Assembly (NCBI GenBank): GCA_044226485.1
Contig: JBGAGY010000005.1
Span: 186,001 to 250,000, forward strand
Source: UBA6663 sp044226485
GTDB taxonomy: Bacteria; Chloroflexota; Anaerolineae; Anaerolineales; UBA6663
Reading direction: 5' to 3'
DNA: 64,000 bases
Part shown: positions 1 through 10,080 of the stretch, in pieces
Numbering within the stretch: the stretch's first letter is position 1
How the letters are laid out: every line of letters begins with the position of its first letter
Notes under the pieces: generated by a model
Databases searched by the model: none
What the model was told of the DNA's origin: nothing
The model's input: the letters and a program-made list of their open reading frames with translations, nothing else
Made by a program: the position numbers and the translations under genes

Positions 1-2143
1 CGCGCGAGCCGAAGCGCTCCCCATAACGCTCAACGAATTCGCTCTTGGCGATCGCGGCCACCTGCCAGGCTGACGTGAAACCCAGGTCGAGCAGCACCGT
101 CATCGACTCGTCGTCGGGCGTCATCTGATAGACGCGTGTCAGCAACTTGGCGCCCTCTTCGGCCAGCGGGCGCTGCTCGGCCGCGAGGCCGGCGAAGACG
201 TCGTCGCCCTGTTGGGTCAGGAACTGCGTGACAGGGACGCGGCCGAGATGGAAGCCGGCGGCCGTGGCGTTCTTCATGAAGATCTGCACCGGGCCCTTGA
301 GTTCGGCGTGGCGCGCCCCAAGCTTCAGCTCGTCGGTCTCGATCCGGCGCTGGACGACCTGACTGGGATAGGTCTGCCGCACCTGGCGCGCCATGTCCTC
401 GGCGTAGGCGCTCAGCCGCGCCGCGACATCGGTCTGTGCGTAGGCCGGCGGGATCAGGCTCGCCAGGCGTTGGGTGTCGACGACGCCGTTCTCACTGGCC
501 ATGGTCTTCAGCCGTGTCTCCCAGGCCGACGCCCGATAGAGATCCTGTTCGACCAGTTGGGGCAGGTGGCTCTGAGTTTGTAGATCGCGTTGGAGCGCGG
601 CGGTGAGTGGGGCGTTGTTGAGCGTGAGGTAGGCCAGCTTGCCCTGCAGTTGCAGTTGATCGATCTGGGCTTCGGGAATGCCCTCGGTCCGCGCGGCAGT
701 CCACAGGCCGGCCGGGTCATCGTCGTGCGCCAGCGCCAATCGCTCGAACGTAGAGCGGTGTTGACCCTCCACTGGCGCGCGCTCGAGCAGGTCGCCCAGG
801 CTGGAGAGGGCGCCGGGCGCCTTGACCTTCAGGCGTGCCGTTTGCTTGAACGCACCGAAATCCTTGACGGCCGACCGGCGGGCAGCCTCATCGAGCGCCA
901 CGACGCCGGCGGTTGTCGCTCGCTCGAGGGCTGCCGCGAAGGCGTCGTCGCTCACCAGGGCCAGCGAGTCCGGATCCTCCGGGAGGCCGGCCCGAAGCGC
1001 TCCATACAGCACGGCCTGAGGCAGCCCGGTGGCCTCGCTCGCCTGAGCGGCCTGTGACGCGATCGCGATCAGGCGCGCGTCCCAGCCGGTGGATTGGTGC
1101 AGCAACGAGACGTCCTGACGCGTGTCATCCTCGCGGGCTTTGGCCAGGCGCGTGAGGTCGTCGCCGACGACGCGTGAGAGATCGCCAACCATCAGCCCGT
1201 ACTCGCTGGTCAACGACTTGACGGCTGCCGGCGCGACCAGATTGAGCACCGTGTTGCGGTCGGCATCCACCACGGGCGACGAGAGTCGCACCGGCGCGCC
1301 GGCTTCGTCTAGGGCGTGCACCTCGAGGTTTGCCGGCGCACCGCCCGCGTCGTAGGGTAGGGCGTAAAAGCCGCGCGCGTCGGTCTCGATCTCGCCCAGG
1401 ACGTCCTCGGTCTCGCCGAACCCTTTGTGAATCACACGCAGACGCACGCCGGCCGCCGGCAATCCGTTTTCGAGCAGGATCCGGCCCTCGATCCGCCGCG
1501 GATGGGCGGCGCTGCCGGCGAGCGTCTCGAGTGTATGGCGGGTCGCATCGTCAACGCGGCCGGTGCGGGCCAGGTCGTACTTCTCCTGCAATTGAAGCAG
1601 CGCCGCGCGCGTGCCCACGCCAAAGAGGCCGGCTTCGGTTTCGCTCGGCGGTAGATCAACGCCGAGCTGAGACAGTTGGGCCTGCAAGGCCCTGACGTCG
1701 TCGCCGCGCTCGGTCAGGCCGATCTCGGGCAGAGCGCCCACGGCACTGAGCTTGCGATCGATGCTGACGAGGTGATCGGTGCCGGCCGTGATCGCCTCCA
1801 GCCTGCGGGTCTGGCCCTCGATCGCGTCGACGACCGGGGTGAAGTCGGTCGGATGGTCGAGCGCGCCGAGTTCGCGCAGCACGGCATTCATGGCGTCAGC
1901 GGTGCGCTCGTCGACTTCGCCGGTCGGCTCGATGTTGCGCGGCTCCTGAAAGAGGCTGACGAGCTTGCGGGTGGCGTCGCCGTACTGGCCGCGCTCCTCG
2001 ACCAGGCGGAGCGCGTAGCGTTCGCGCTCGCGCTCGTCGAGGTTGAGGGTGGACCGATTCAGGAAGAGGGTCAGCGCCTCCTGCAACGTCGCGATCGTCG
2101 TCCGCGGAGAGTTCGGGCTCACGGGGGCTTGAATGGGCTGCAT
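1..2143 (-). CDS. Tc toxin A-subunit-like protein, 5' part only
   Basis: The frame is open from an ATG at 2143 down to the left edge, giving the first 714 codons; the rest is outside the window. AAGGA lies just upstream of the ATG. Two peptidoglycan-binding-like repeats occupy roughly residues 5-95 and 135-205 (GDDVRALQAQLSQLGVDLP, then GLFGVGTRAALLQLQEKYDL). A carboxypeptidase-regulatory-like beta domain follows at about 215-285 (GFGETEDVLGEIETDARGFY). From about 290 the sequence is alpha-helical and resembles the N-terminal VRP1/TcA region. The gene starts 27 bases after the TcB/TcC-like gene, so the two are co-transcribed. TcA-type proteins form the pentameric injection channel loaded by TcB-TcC; that role is family knowledge. 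A large neuraminidase-like-domain protein of the same superfamily is an equivalent name. Confidence 0.72.
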   Translation of the reverse strand, partial: MQPIQAPVSPNSPRTTIATLQEALTLFLNRSTLNLDERERERYALRLVEERGQYGDATRKLVSLFQEPRNIEPTGEVDERTADAMNAVLRELGALDHPTDFTPVVDAIEGQTRRLEAITAGTDHLVSIDRKLSAVGALPEIGLTERGDDVRALQAQLSQLGVDLPPSETEAGLFGVGTRAALLQLQEKYDLARTGRVDDATRHTLETLAGSAAHPRRIEGRILLENGLPAAGVRLRVIHKGFGETEDVLGEIETDARGFYALPYDAGGAPANLEVHALDEAGAPVRLSSPVVDADRNTVLNLVAPAAVKSLTSEYGLMVGDLSRVVGDDLTRLAKAREDDTRQDVSLLHQSTGWDARLIAIASQAAQASEATGLPQAVLYGALRAGLPEDPDSLALVSDDAFAAALERATTAGVVALDEAARRSAVKDFGAFKQTARLKVKAPGALSSLGDLLERAPVEGQHRSTFERLALAHDDDPAGLWTAARTEGIPEAQIDQLQLQGKLAYLTLNNAPLTAALQRDLQTQSHLPQLVEQDLYRASAWETRLKTMASENGVVDTQRLASLIPPAYAQTDVAARLSAYAEDMARQVRQTYPSQVVQRRIETDELKLGARHAELKGPVQIFMKNATAAGFHLGRVPVTQFLTQQGDDVFAGLAAEQRPLAEEGAKLLTRVYQMTPDDESMTVLLDLGFTSAWQVAAIAKSEFVERYGERFGSR

Positions 2144-2170
2144 ATTCGGTCCTTGGTGTGTCGAACGCCG

Positions 2171-5100
2171 CTACTGCACGGGAATGCCGTGGCCGGCGAA
2201 GTCCGACCCCTTCTTGACGGTGTGAGGTACCTTCGCGTCCTGGAGTTCCTTGTTCAGGTGATAGGGTGTCGACACGTTTTCGGCGTCGTCGCAGCCCGGG
2301 ATGTAGATGTTGCCTTTCCCGCGCGGAATGGAGCCCAGACCGGCGGCGTCGGTCACATCGAGCGCCACGGTCGTGCATTGATTCGTGCCCGTGTACCTGC
2401 CGGGGGCCTTCTCGATCTCCTCGATCTTCTTCACGGCCTTGTCGCTCTGCTCTTGTGTGATGTCCCACTCGAAGGTGTTGTATTCGTCGTTCTTGAGCAG
2501 GTGATACGAGGTCGTGCCAGGGCCCGAGCAAGCGATATTGCTGATCCCGAACGCTTTTTCAGGGCCGTAGCTCATCACCTTGACGACCTTGCCGTCCGGA
2601 TCCTTGATCATCACGAACGTGTGACCGGGGTTCTTTCGGGTGTCGACGGCGCCCGTGGCCTTGACCGAGCTGACGTTGACGGCGACCACAAGCTTGTAGT
2701 TCTTGTCCTCTTTGTAAGCGCGTTGCTTCTCCTGGTCGCGCTTTTCGGCCTCGACCTTCTCCTGCATGTCCTTGCGGAGCGCGTCCATCTGGACCTGGGC
2801 CTTGGCGCGTTCGGCCTTGGTCAGGTTGCGCGTGGTCTCTTTGCCTGCCTTGACCTTCCCGGAGGCGTCGATAACGCCCTCGCGGCGGCTCTTCTGGGCC
2901 GTCTTCACCTTGCCGGCGTCGTCCAGGATGACGATCTCGCTTTCCATGGTGATGCGCTTGCTCTGCCTTCCGTTCGTGTCGGTGCGGCTTGCGGGTGACG
3001 AGCGCGCATAAGCGTACACATTGACGCCATCCCGGAGCCCAGCGGGATCGGCGCTCACCCAGCGGGCCAGCCAGGGCGCGTAGTAGCGCGCATCGTGGTA
3101 GCTCAGCCCGTGTTCTTGATCGCGCTCCCGTCCGAGATAGCGGAAACGCCGGGCCGGCACCTCGCGGACCTGATCGGTGGCCTGATAGGCGGTGCTGCCG
3201 TAGGGGTAATACTCCTCATACGAAATCACACGCGCCGCGACATCCACCTCGAGGGTCACCGAGCCGAGCGGGTCGGTGAGCTGAAAGCGCGTCAATGGCA
3301 CCGGGTTGGCCACCGGCGCCTGGTCCTCGACGGTCAGGGTTTCCACCAGGGCGATTCGTTGCTGGTCATCCATCACGTGCAAACTGCGACGCTCGCGCTG
3401 AACGACGCCGTTTTGTTTCCGGCGGTACACGTCGTAGTCGCCGAGATACAGGTGCTCTTCGACGGTGGCGCCATTGCGCTCGATGACCTTGCGCAGCCGC
3501 TGGCCGTGGGCCCCGTAGACGTAGTAGGCCGTGCCGCCGCCCTGCAGATCGACTTCGCTGAGCCGGTCCTCAGCGTCCCAGTGCATTCCGACCAGGTGCG
3601 GCATCGAGACGAGGTTGCCGTGGGCGTCGTAGGCGTAGCGCTCGCTGTAGGCAGGCGAGGGGTCGTCGGCCTCATCGGGCAAGGCGGCTTCGCCCGGCGC
3701 GCTGGTGCAGCGCAGGCGGTTGCTGCCGGCGTGGTATTGAAGGCGCCGGTTCCAGAGCACCTGGCCAGGGCTGTCAAGGTTGGCGCCGGCATGGTGCGTC
3801 ATCTGGAGCACATTTCCGACGGCGTCGTAACGATAGGTCTCGACGTACTGGCGCAGATCCGCGCAGCTGCCCGGGATCGCGTGGCCGATACGTGTTCCGT
3901 CCGACCAGCTCGGCGGTACGTTCTGGCCGGCGTGCTCGCGCCCGACGGCCGCGATCAGACGGTAAACGGCATCGTATTGATAATCGTGTCCGGCCTCGAC
4001 ACAGGCGTTATCGAAGAAGGTGCTCGCCTGGGCCGCGTCGCTCAGGTGCATGAGGTGCCCGGCCGGATCGTAGGTCGGCCGCAGATCCTGCAGCGTGCGC
4101 GCCTGAGGGTCGGCATGGTTCGGGCGCGTGGTCGTCAGTTGCGCCAGCCGGAAAGTCTCGGGCTCGTAGCGGTAGGTGCTCAGGAACGGCGCCGCCGCCG
4201 AGCCATATTCGATTCGCGTGCGCTGGCCGCGGGCGTCGTAATCGATGTTGCGCACGATGGGGGTGACGGCCGCGGCGCCGGGCAACCGGACGTCGACGGC
4301 CTCGAGCAGGCTCGCGTCGTTGTAGCGATAGGTCGTCTGCGACCCGTCGGGCGCGCCGAGGCGCACCGGCCGTCCAAGGGCATCGACCGTCCGGGTCTGG
4401 CTGTAGGCTTCACTCAGCGTCGGCGCGGGGTGGCTGGCCCAGTCGACCCCGGTCGCGTAATCGTCGCGCACCTCGCGCAGGCTGCGGGTCAGGTTGCCGG
4501 CGAAGTCATACGTGACGTGGGTCAGGATCCCGGCCTCGTCGCGCACCTGCCAGATCCGGCCGCGATGATAGGTGTCGGCCGCGTTCGGCTTGTCCTCACC
4601 GTAAACCGTTTGTTCGCACAGGCGCTCGCCACCCGAGTCGGTCACGAACAGGTGTTTCTGTCGCTGTAACCCGTCGTAGACAAAGCGAAACGAGAAGCCA
4701 CGGCTGTTCCATGTCCGCAAGGGCTTGCCGGCCACAGTGGCGAGCAACCAGCGCGTGCCGCTTTCAGGGCTGATCTCGCGGATCACCTGGCCCAGCTGGT
4801 TGAAGTCCGAGCGCATCACGGCGTTGCCCCGCGCATCGATCACGCTGCGCTGATTGCCTTCCACATCCAGATCGACGCGGGTCTCGTACCGGCCGGCGGC
4901 ACCGTTGTCGGCGATCGCCAGGATCGACCGACCCAGTGCGTCGAAATGCGTGAGGGTGGGCGTGGCGGCGTGGGCGGCCGTGCGAGCGGCGGCCGTTCGT
5001 TCGCGCGGGTCGGCGCTGGCAAGCATGCGCTCCTGCCAGCTGGGCGCGTAGTCGCCCGGGTCCAAACGTGTGATCCAGCCGCTCACATCCGGATCGATCT

Positions 5101-8100
5101 GGGGTCGCAGCGCCACGGTGTCATTGACATCCCACGCCGCTTTCTGCCAGGCGTCGAACACGACTTTCTCGTACGTGTGGTTGGGATGGAGGGCCGCGAC
5201 CTCGCGACCCAGTGGATCGTAGAAGATCGTCGAGCCCACGCCGATCGGGCGACCGAATTCGAAGTCATGCGTGGCGCTGAAGAAGGGCTCGTAGCGCCGC
5301 ACGGGTTTGCCCTTGTTGTTGAAGATGGTCCAGCCGGTGGCCACCCAGCGCGGCTCGATGCGCGGTCCGCCGTCGCTCACGGCGCCGGGCTCGGCCGGGC
5401 GCTTCGTTTGGACCTCGCGGCCCAGGCCATCCGAGTAGAGGACGGTTACCTGGATCGGGCTGGCCGAGCCGCCCGGCTCGCTGGCGTGGATCTCGCGCGC
5501 CAGCACCGCCGTGTAGTTGGGCTTGCCGGTGCGGCCGAACCGATGGATGTCGTAGAGGATGCGCGTGCCGGCCCGCCCCAGCAGGGCGCGATCGGCCGGG
5601 CGCGGGGCGGCCAGGAACGCATCGCGTTGATCCTGGGTCAGATCGGTGGCCAGGCCCTCCAGGGCGTCGCCCTCGCCGTTGCGGCCCATGGTCGCCGTGG
5701 CCACGATCATGCCAAGCGTGTCGAAGGCCGAGACGTTCCGGAAGCCGTTTGCGTCGGTCTCGCGCCACAGCTGCAGCACGCGGTAGTTGTGCTCAGCCCC
5801 TGTCACGTTGCCGATCGCGTCCTCCGTGCGGATGACGAACAGATCGTGGATGTCGTAGTCGACGCGCGTGTCCTGTCCGAAGGCATCCCGCAGACGGCGC
5901 GCCATGAAGAAGTGATCGTGGGCTTCGTCGCGCTCCTGGGCCGCCGTTGCGGCTGCATCGCGGTGATAGTACACACGGCCGGAAGGGATCCACCAGCGCC
6001 CATCGCCGTCCAGATCCACGTAGCCGCCCTCGTCGCGCAGAATCGGCGTCCATTGAGCTGGCGTGAGGTGCTCTCCATACACATCCAGCAGACCGGGCGT
6101 GAACGCCAGCTTGTAAGTCTCGCCTTCCAGCGCCAGCGGATGCAAGACCCCGAGCGGCAGCAGCGCGGTCAGGTCGTCACGGCGATAGAGCGTGCGCACG
6201 TCCTCGATCAGGCGCTTCTGTGGAAGCGGGGGCGTCGGCGTCGCGGTGTAGGCGATTTCTGCGAGGCTTTGCAGCGCCGCGAAGTTGCTGGCGGTGAAGC
6301 TCTCGAACGAGAAGCGTGCCTGGCCGGGAGCGGGGGCGAGGCCGGTGAGTTCGTAGGTGCGTACCTCGCTGGGCAGCGGCGCCCGGTGAGCCTCTCTCCA
6401 CAGGGTCGGCGTGGCCGGGTCTCGCTCGGTGTAATGGCTCTCGGTATACGTGATCCGGGCCGTTTCCTGCCGAATGCGATCGACGCCGGTCAGGGGGCTC
6501 TGACCGGGACGCCGGCCGTAGCCGATCGACACGGTCTTGAGGGAGTTGCCGAACGCGTCGACCTGCAGGATCAAGGAGTGCGTGACGCGCGGGTCTTGCG
6601 GTCGGCGCTCGTAATGGTAGTCCAGCGTTTCGCGCGGATGGACGTGGAACACGGCATGCGCGTTGCCGCCGCGGGCCTGCACAGTCTCGATCGTGTAGCT
6701 GCGTTCCGAGACCTGATAAGGGTGATCGGCCTCGGCCGTGCCGTCGCGGGCGTAGATCTCCTGGCGCAGGATCGAACCCTTGAGCGCGCGGCAAGCCTCG
6801 CGTTCCTCATCGGCGCTCAGGCCCTGGGGCAGCAGCGTGTCATCCAGCCATTGCGCGCGGGCCGCGGCCTCGCTCATCCCGGGTTCACGGTAGTAGTCGG
6901 CGGCGAAGTGAGTCGCGATCTGTTGGCGATCGACGAACGCGCCGGTGTGGTACCAGGTCTTGGTGTGTAGCGGCGGAGCGTGCGAGGCGGCGTCGATGTT
7001 CTCGCTCGCGCCGAGCACGGCGTCGGCATCCGCCTTGAGTACGTTGAAGGTCTCGGTGTCGAACGTCTCGACCAGGCCGAAGCCGCGGAACTCGCGTTCC
7101 ACGCCATCGAAGTAGCCATGGTGATAGCGATAGCGGGTGACGAACCAGTTGCGGCTGACCCGATCGAAGGTTTCGACCCGCTCGACCACGTGCACCGGGA
7201 ACGGCAGTCGGGTGATCCACGGCCGGCCGTCTTCCTGATCCTGCAGCGAGAACCAGGTCGACGGGACATAGCGAACTCGGGTTTCGGCGCCGAAGTGGTT
7301 GCGCGACAGGATCAGCAGATGCGGTTTCTGTCCGCCCATCAGATCCAGATAGCGCAGCGGTTGGCGCGCGTCCTGCCCGAGCGGCGACGACCACACCAGG
7401 CAGGCCGTGCCGTTGCCGAGCAGGTCGAGGACCTGGACGGCATCCAGGTTGTGGATGCGCGGGAAGGTCGTGATACGCTGCTCGGCCGCCCAGCTGTTGC
7501 CGGATTGGTTCAGGTAGACCTGGATCGCTTCGGATCCCAGGTAGATCAGGTCCGCGACGCCGCTGCCGTCGATGTCAGCCAGGCGCAGGCGTTTCGGGTC
7601 GAAGCGCTCGGGCCGATCAAACAACGGAGCGCCGTCCATCGACACGCGTGGGCCGAAGTGCCCATACCCGAGGTTGGGCCAGTAGTTCACCTCGCCGTTG
7701 CGCACCTGGACCAGGTCAGCCAGGCCATCGCCGTTCATGTCCGCCAGATACAACGATTGCGTCCCGTCGGCAAACACCTGGCGCGGTCCATCCTCATCGT
7801 TGGGTGCGTGCGCCACGAACTGGGGTGAGTCGAAGCCCTCGCGGGCGAGCGAGCGATGCCACTCGAACCCCTGGTCGCGCGTGATCAGGATGTCGGCGAA
7901 ACCGTCGCCGGTAAGGTCGACGTGGCGCAGGTTGGGGTCGGTCCAGTTGAGCGTCGGCTGTTGCGCGAATGCCGTGAAGCGCTGCCAGGCGTTGTCGTCA
8001 TCTTGCGCGAAATACCCGGATAACGGCGGAGCATACTGCACCAAATCGATTCGGCCGTCACCGGCCAAATCCAGGAGCTGTTGCTCTCCGCTCAGGCGTC

Positions 8101-9598
8101 CGGGTGACGGCAGCTGGCCGACCGGCATCAGCGGCCCAAAGCGGGCGTCGGCGCGCACTGTGTCGTGGCCCGTGTCGTCGCGTGTCTGCGTGAGCGTGAG
8201 CGGGCTGAGGTTGCGCGTGTAGAACCAGGCGCCGGCCTGTTCGGTCAGGACGCCCGGGACGCCCTCGCCGTAGAGATCGACGAACTGATAGAGGCTGCCG
8301 TCCAGACCTTGAGGGAGCAGGGCCACGTCTCGCGGATCAAGCGATCGCAGGTCAGACTGCAACTCGGCCCGACTGTACGTGAACTCGAGCGTCGGCAGGC
8401 TGGCTCGCGTGTAGCCGGCGCCGGAGCGACGGAAGCTGGTCTGTGTGACTCCGGTCAGGTAGCTGGCCACCGGCGTCTGCTCATACGCGAACTCGGTGGC
8501 ACGCACCAGACAATTGCGGCCGATCGCCGGCTCGTCGGGCCCGGCGGCGCCTTCTGACGGGAAGTGATGGAACATCAGGACACGTTGACAGAGCCGACGC
8601 GTTCGCACTTCAAAGCCGGCGCGACAATGGGTGAACGAGTCTTGCCGCTCGGGCCAGGGGCTATTGTCGGTCGGGGTCGGCGTGTCGCCGGCGTGATCGC
8701 CGTAGTCGAACACGACCTCGAACATCCAATCGGTGCGCTGCGCGAGATCTTCGCCCGCCGCTCGAGGGGTGCGATTGCCGTAGCGGATGCGTTTGAGATA
8801 ACGCTGCGCGGGTGTGGCCGTCAACCGGTTGCGCTCGTGGGCGGCCGACGGGTCTCGTCCGTCGGTATTGTCGGACTTGTAGCGGTACCAGAAGGCGTTG
8901 CCGCGGTCGTCGTAGCTTTCGGAGATCAGCCAGTTGAAGATGCGCTCGGGCGCATTGGGGTCGGCGATGCGCGAGCCACCGTCGAGCCCGTAAAGCGTGG
9001 TGACGTTGTCGCGCGACAGGGAGCGCCAGTGGGTCTCGCCGCCGACGAGCGGGGTCCATCGCTCGATGCGAGCGAACAATCCCTCCAGACGCGGTCGATA
9101 GCGACGGACGCGATAGCCGTCGCGATCGTCCTCATGGACGACGAGGCGGTCGGCGGCATCGCGCACCCAGCCCTGCGAGTCTCGGTGGTGACCCGGATGT
9201 TGTGCGACCCAGGTGCCGTCGGGATCCTGGCGATAGACCGGGACGAGATCCTCGGCGCCCGAGAGGACGAAGACGTCCGGTTCGGGCTCATCCTGATAGC
9301 GTGGCAGTCCTTTGTCAGTACGACGGGTGATGGCCGGGAGACTGAGCCCCCAGCCCAGGCCGAAGGGGCCGTTGCCGGCCCCCGAGTCGTACCCGAGTGA
9401 AAGCTGCGGGGCCGCCCCGCCACGCCCGGCGCTGACCGCGATCGGCACGCTGAGCGAGCCCGTGCCGGTCACCGGATGGGTCGCGAATTTCTCGCCCATG
9501 CCACGCAGGGCGCCGCCACCTTTCGGCAGCGTTTGGGACGGACTGGATGAGGTTGCGGGCTTTCCGGAAGGGGACCGGTCTTCACTCCACGCAGTCAT
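2171..9598 (-). CDS. SpvB/TcB-TcC fusion RHS toxin
   Basis: This 2475-residue protein combines, in order, an SpvB domain (about 35-330, with LSLGYDSGAGNGPFGLGWGL), a TcdB-middle region with FG-GAP/VCBS-like repeats (DLTGDGFADILIT, DMNGDGLADLVQV, DIDGSGVADLIYL), a long run of YD/RHS repeats, and an RHS core ending near residue 2200 (GLSYHDARYYAPWLARWVS, NVYAYARSSP). About 260 variable residues follow. In characterised Tc toxins TcB and TcC form a closed shell around a cleaved C-terminal effector; here both parts are in one chain. The ATG at 9598 is preceded by AGGAGGT at the right distance; an in-frame GTG at 9607 would overlap that site and is not used here. No signal peptide is seen. The tip is Lys/Glu-rich and its DNA looks less GC-rich than the shell, consistent with tip exchange. 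Confidence 0.9.
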   Translation of the reverse strand: MTAWSEDRSPSGKPATSSSPSQTLPKGGGALRGMGEKFATHPVTGTGSLSVPIAVSAGRGGAAPQLSLGYDSGAGNGPFGLGWGLSLPAITRRTDKGLPRYQDEPEPDVFVLSGAEDLVPVYRQDPDGTWVAQHPGHHRDSQGWVRDAADRLVVHEDDRDGYRVRRYRPRLEGLFARIERWTPLVGGETHWRSLSRDNVTTLYGLDGGSRIADPNAPERIFNWLISESYDDRGNAFWYRYKSDNTDGRDPSAAHERNRLTATPAQRYLKRIRYGNRTPRAAGEDLAQRTDWMFEVVFDYGDHAGDTPTPTDNSPWPERQDSFTHCRAGFEVRTRRLCQRVLMFHHFPSEGAAGPDEPAIGRNCLVRATEFAYEQTPVASYLTGVTQTSFRRSGAGYTRASLPTLEFTYSRAELQSDLRSLDPRDVALLPQGLDGSLYQFVDLYGEGVPGVLTEQAGAWFYTRNLSPLTLTQTRDDTGHDTVRADARFGPLMPVGQLPSPGRLSGEQQLLDLAGDGRIDLVQYAPPLSGYFAQDDDNAWQRFTAFAQQPTLNWTDPNLRHVDLTGDGFADILITRDQGFEWHRSLAREGFDSPQFVAHAPNDEDGPRQVFADGTQSLYLADMNGDGLADLVQVRNGEVNYWPNLGYGHFGPRVSMDGAPLFDRPERFDPKRLRLADIDGSGVADLIYLGSEAIQVYLNQSGNSWAAEQRITTFPRIHNLDAVQVLDLLGNGTACLVWSSPLGQDARQPLRYLDLMGGQKPHLLILSRNHFGAETRVRYVPSTWFSLQDQEDGRPWITRLPFPVHVVERVETFDRVSRNWFVTRYRYHHGYFDGVEREFRGFGLVETFDTETFNVLKADADAVLGASENIDAASHAPPLHTKTWYHTGAFVDRQQIATHFAADYYREPGMSEAAARAQWLDDTLLPQGLSADEEREACRALKGSILRQEIYARDGTAEADHPYQVSERSYTIETVQARGGNAHAVFHVHPRETLDYHYERRPQDPRVTHSLILQVDAFGNSLKTVSIGYGRRPGQSPLTGVDRIRQETARITYTESHYTERDPATPTLWREAHRAPLPSEVRTYELTGLAPAPGQARFSFESFTASNFAALQSLAEIAYTATPTPPLPQKRLIEDVRTLYRRDDLTALLPLGVLHPLALEGETYKLAFTPGLLDVYGEHLTPAQWTPILRDEGGYVDLDGDGRWWIPSGRVYYHRDAAATAAQERDEAHDHFFMARRLRDAFGQDTRVDYDIHDLFVIRTEDAIGNVTGAEHNYRVLQLWRETDANGFRNVSAFDTLGMIVATATMGRNGEGDALEGLATDLTQDQRDAFLAAPRPADRALLGRAGTRILYDIHRFGRTGKPNYTAVLAREIHASEPGGSASPIQVTVLYSDGLGREVQTKRPAEPGAVSDGGPRIEPRWVATGWTIFNNKGKPVRRYEPFFSATHDFEFGRPIGVGSTIFYDPLGREVAALHPNHTYEKVVFDAWQKAAWDVNDTVALRPQIDPDVSGWITRLDPGDYAPSWQERMLASADPRERTAAARTAAHAATPTLTHFDALGRSILAIADNGAAGRYETRVDLDVEGNQRSVIDARGNAVMRSDFNQLGQVIREISPESGTRWLLATVAGKPLRTWNSRGFSFRFVYDGLQRQKHLFVTDSGGERLCEQTVYGEDKPNAADTYHRGRIWQVRDEAGILTHVTYDFAGNLTRSLREVRDDYATGVDWASHPAPTLSEAYSQTRTVDALGRPVRLGAPDGSQTTYRYNDASLLEAVDVRLPGAAAVTPIVRNIDYDARGQRTRIEYGSAAAPFLSTYRYEPETFRLAQLTTTRPNHADPQARTLQDLRPTYDPAGHLMHLSDAAQASTFFDNACVEAGHDYQYDAVYRLIAAVGREHAGQNVPPSWSDGTRIGHAIPGSCADLRQYVETYRYDAVGNVLQMTHHAGANLDSPGQVLWNRRLQYHAGSNRLRCTSAPGEAALPDEADDPSPAYSERYAYDAHGNLVSMPHLVGMHWDAEDRLSEVDLQGGGTAYYVYGAHGQRLRKVIERNGATVEEHLYLGDYDVYRRKQNGVVQRERRSLHVMDDQQRIALVETLTVEDQAPVANPVPLTRFQLTDPLGSVTLEVDVAARVISYEEYYPYGSTAYQATDQVREVPARRFRYLGRERDQEHGLSYHDARYYAPWLARWVSADPAGLRDGVNVYAYARSSPASRTDTNGRQSKRITMESEIVILDDAGKVKTAQKSRREGVIDASGKVKAGKETTRNLTKAERAKAQVQMDALRKDMQEKVEAEKRDQEKQRAYKEDKNYKLVVAVNVSSVKATGAVDTRKNPGHTFVMIKDPDGKVVKVMSYGPEKAFGISNIACSGPGTTSYHLLKNDEYNTFEWDITQEQSDKAVKKIEEIEKAPGRYTGTNQCTTVALDVTDAAGLGSIPRGKGNIYIPGCDDAENVSTPYHLNKELQDAKVPHTVKKGSDFAGHGIPVQ

Positions 9599-9670
9599 GG
9601 ATCGCACCTCCTACCGGGCTACCCTAGACTTAACGTTGAGTTACGGATTATTTAGACCGTAATAATCGGC

Positions 9671-9679
9671 ATTATAGCA
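9671..9679 (-). promoter_or_regulatory. Extended -10 promoter for the toxin operon
   Basis: On the minus strand TGCTATAAT (TG-N-TATAAT) lies about 70 bases upstream of the toxin start codon. No good -35 hexamer is seen 17 bases further up (AGCGTT), which fits an extended -10 promoter. This is a sequence match only. Confidence 0.5.
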
Positions 9680-9699
9680 TCCTCGGGATATAGAACGCT

Positions 9700-10080
9700 C
9701 CATCGCACCCCACGGATCACCACGACAACCGTTCCGTGAATGCGTCAAGCACTATCAAAGGGAACTCAAACAACTGATCAGAGGAATTCAAAACCCGGAT
9801 ATTCCGAGAGGCGTCGCCGATATCAGCGCGCCCTGGATCACGATAGCCGGGTACTGAGCGTGCCTCGGGCGTTCCGATGGGTCGCCTTCCTACATCAGCT
9901 GTCGTCGACGTCGACGATCGTCGCGGCGCCAGCGACGAAGGCTGTCAGTCCCGCTGGCTTTCAGGATTAGCGCCGGGACGGCGAAGCAGGCGAACGCCGC
10001 ACGGATTGTGAGATCTGTGGGCAGACACCGGTCATCATGAACCTTGAGTGCTGTGGGGTGGGGCGCGAACCCGACCGGAT
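9700..10080. other. Intergenic stretch, no gene seen
   Basis: No frame here has a convincing start, ribosome site or recognisable protein. It separates the toxin promoter from the 3' end of the truncated RACo-like gene that ends at 10081. Confidence 0.5.

Noticed and set aside
4946..6970. 674-codon open frame opposite the RHS toxin gene
   Set aside because: Antisense to the continuous RHS/TcB coding sequence and without domains.
9740..9970. 76-codon frame in the toxin/RACo gap
   Set aside because: No ribosome site, no domain and unusual composition; treated as non-coding.
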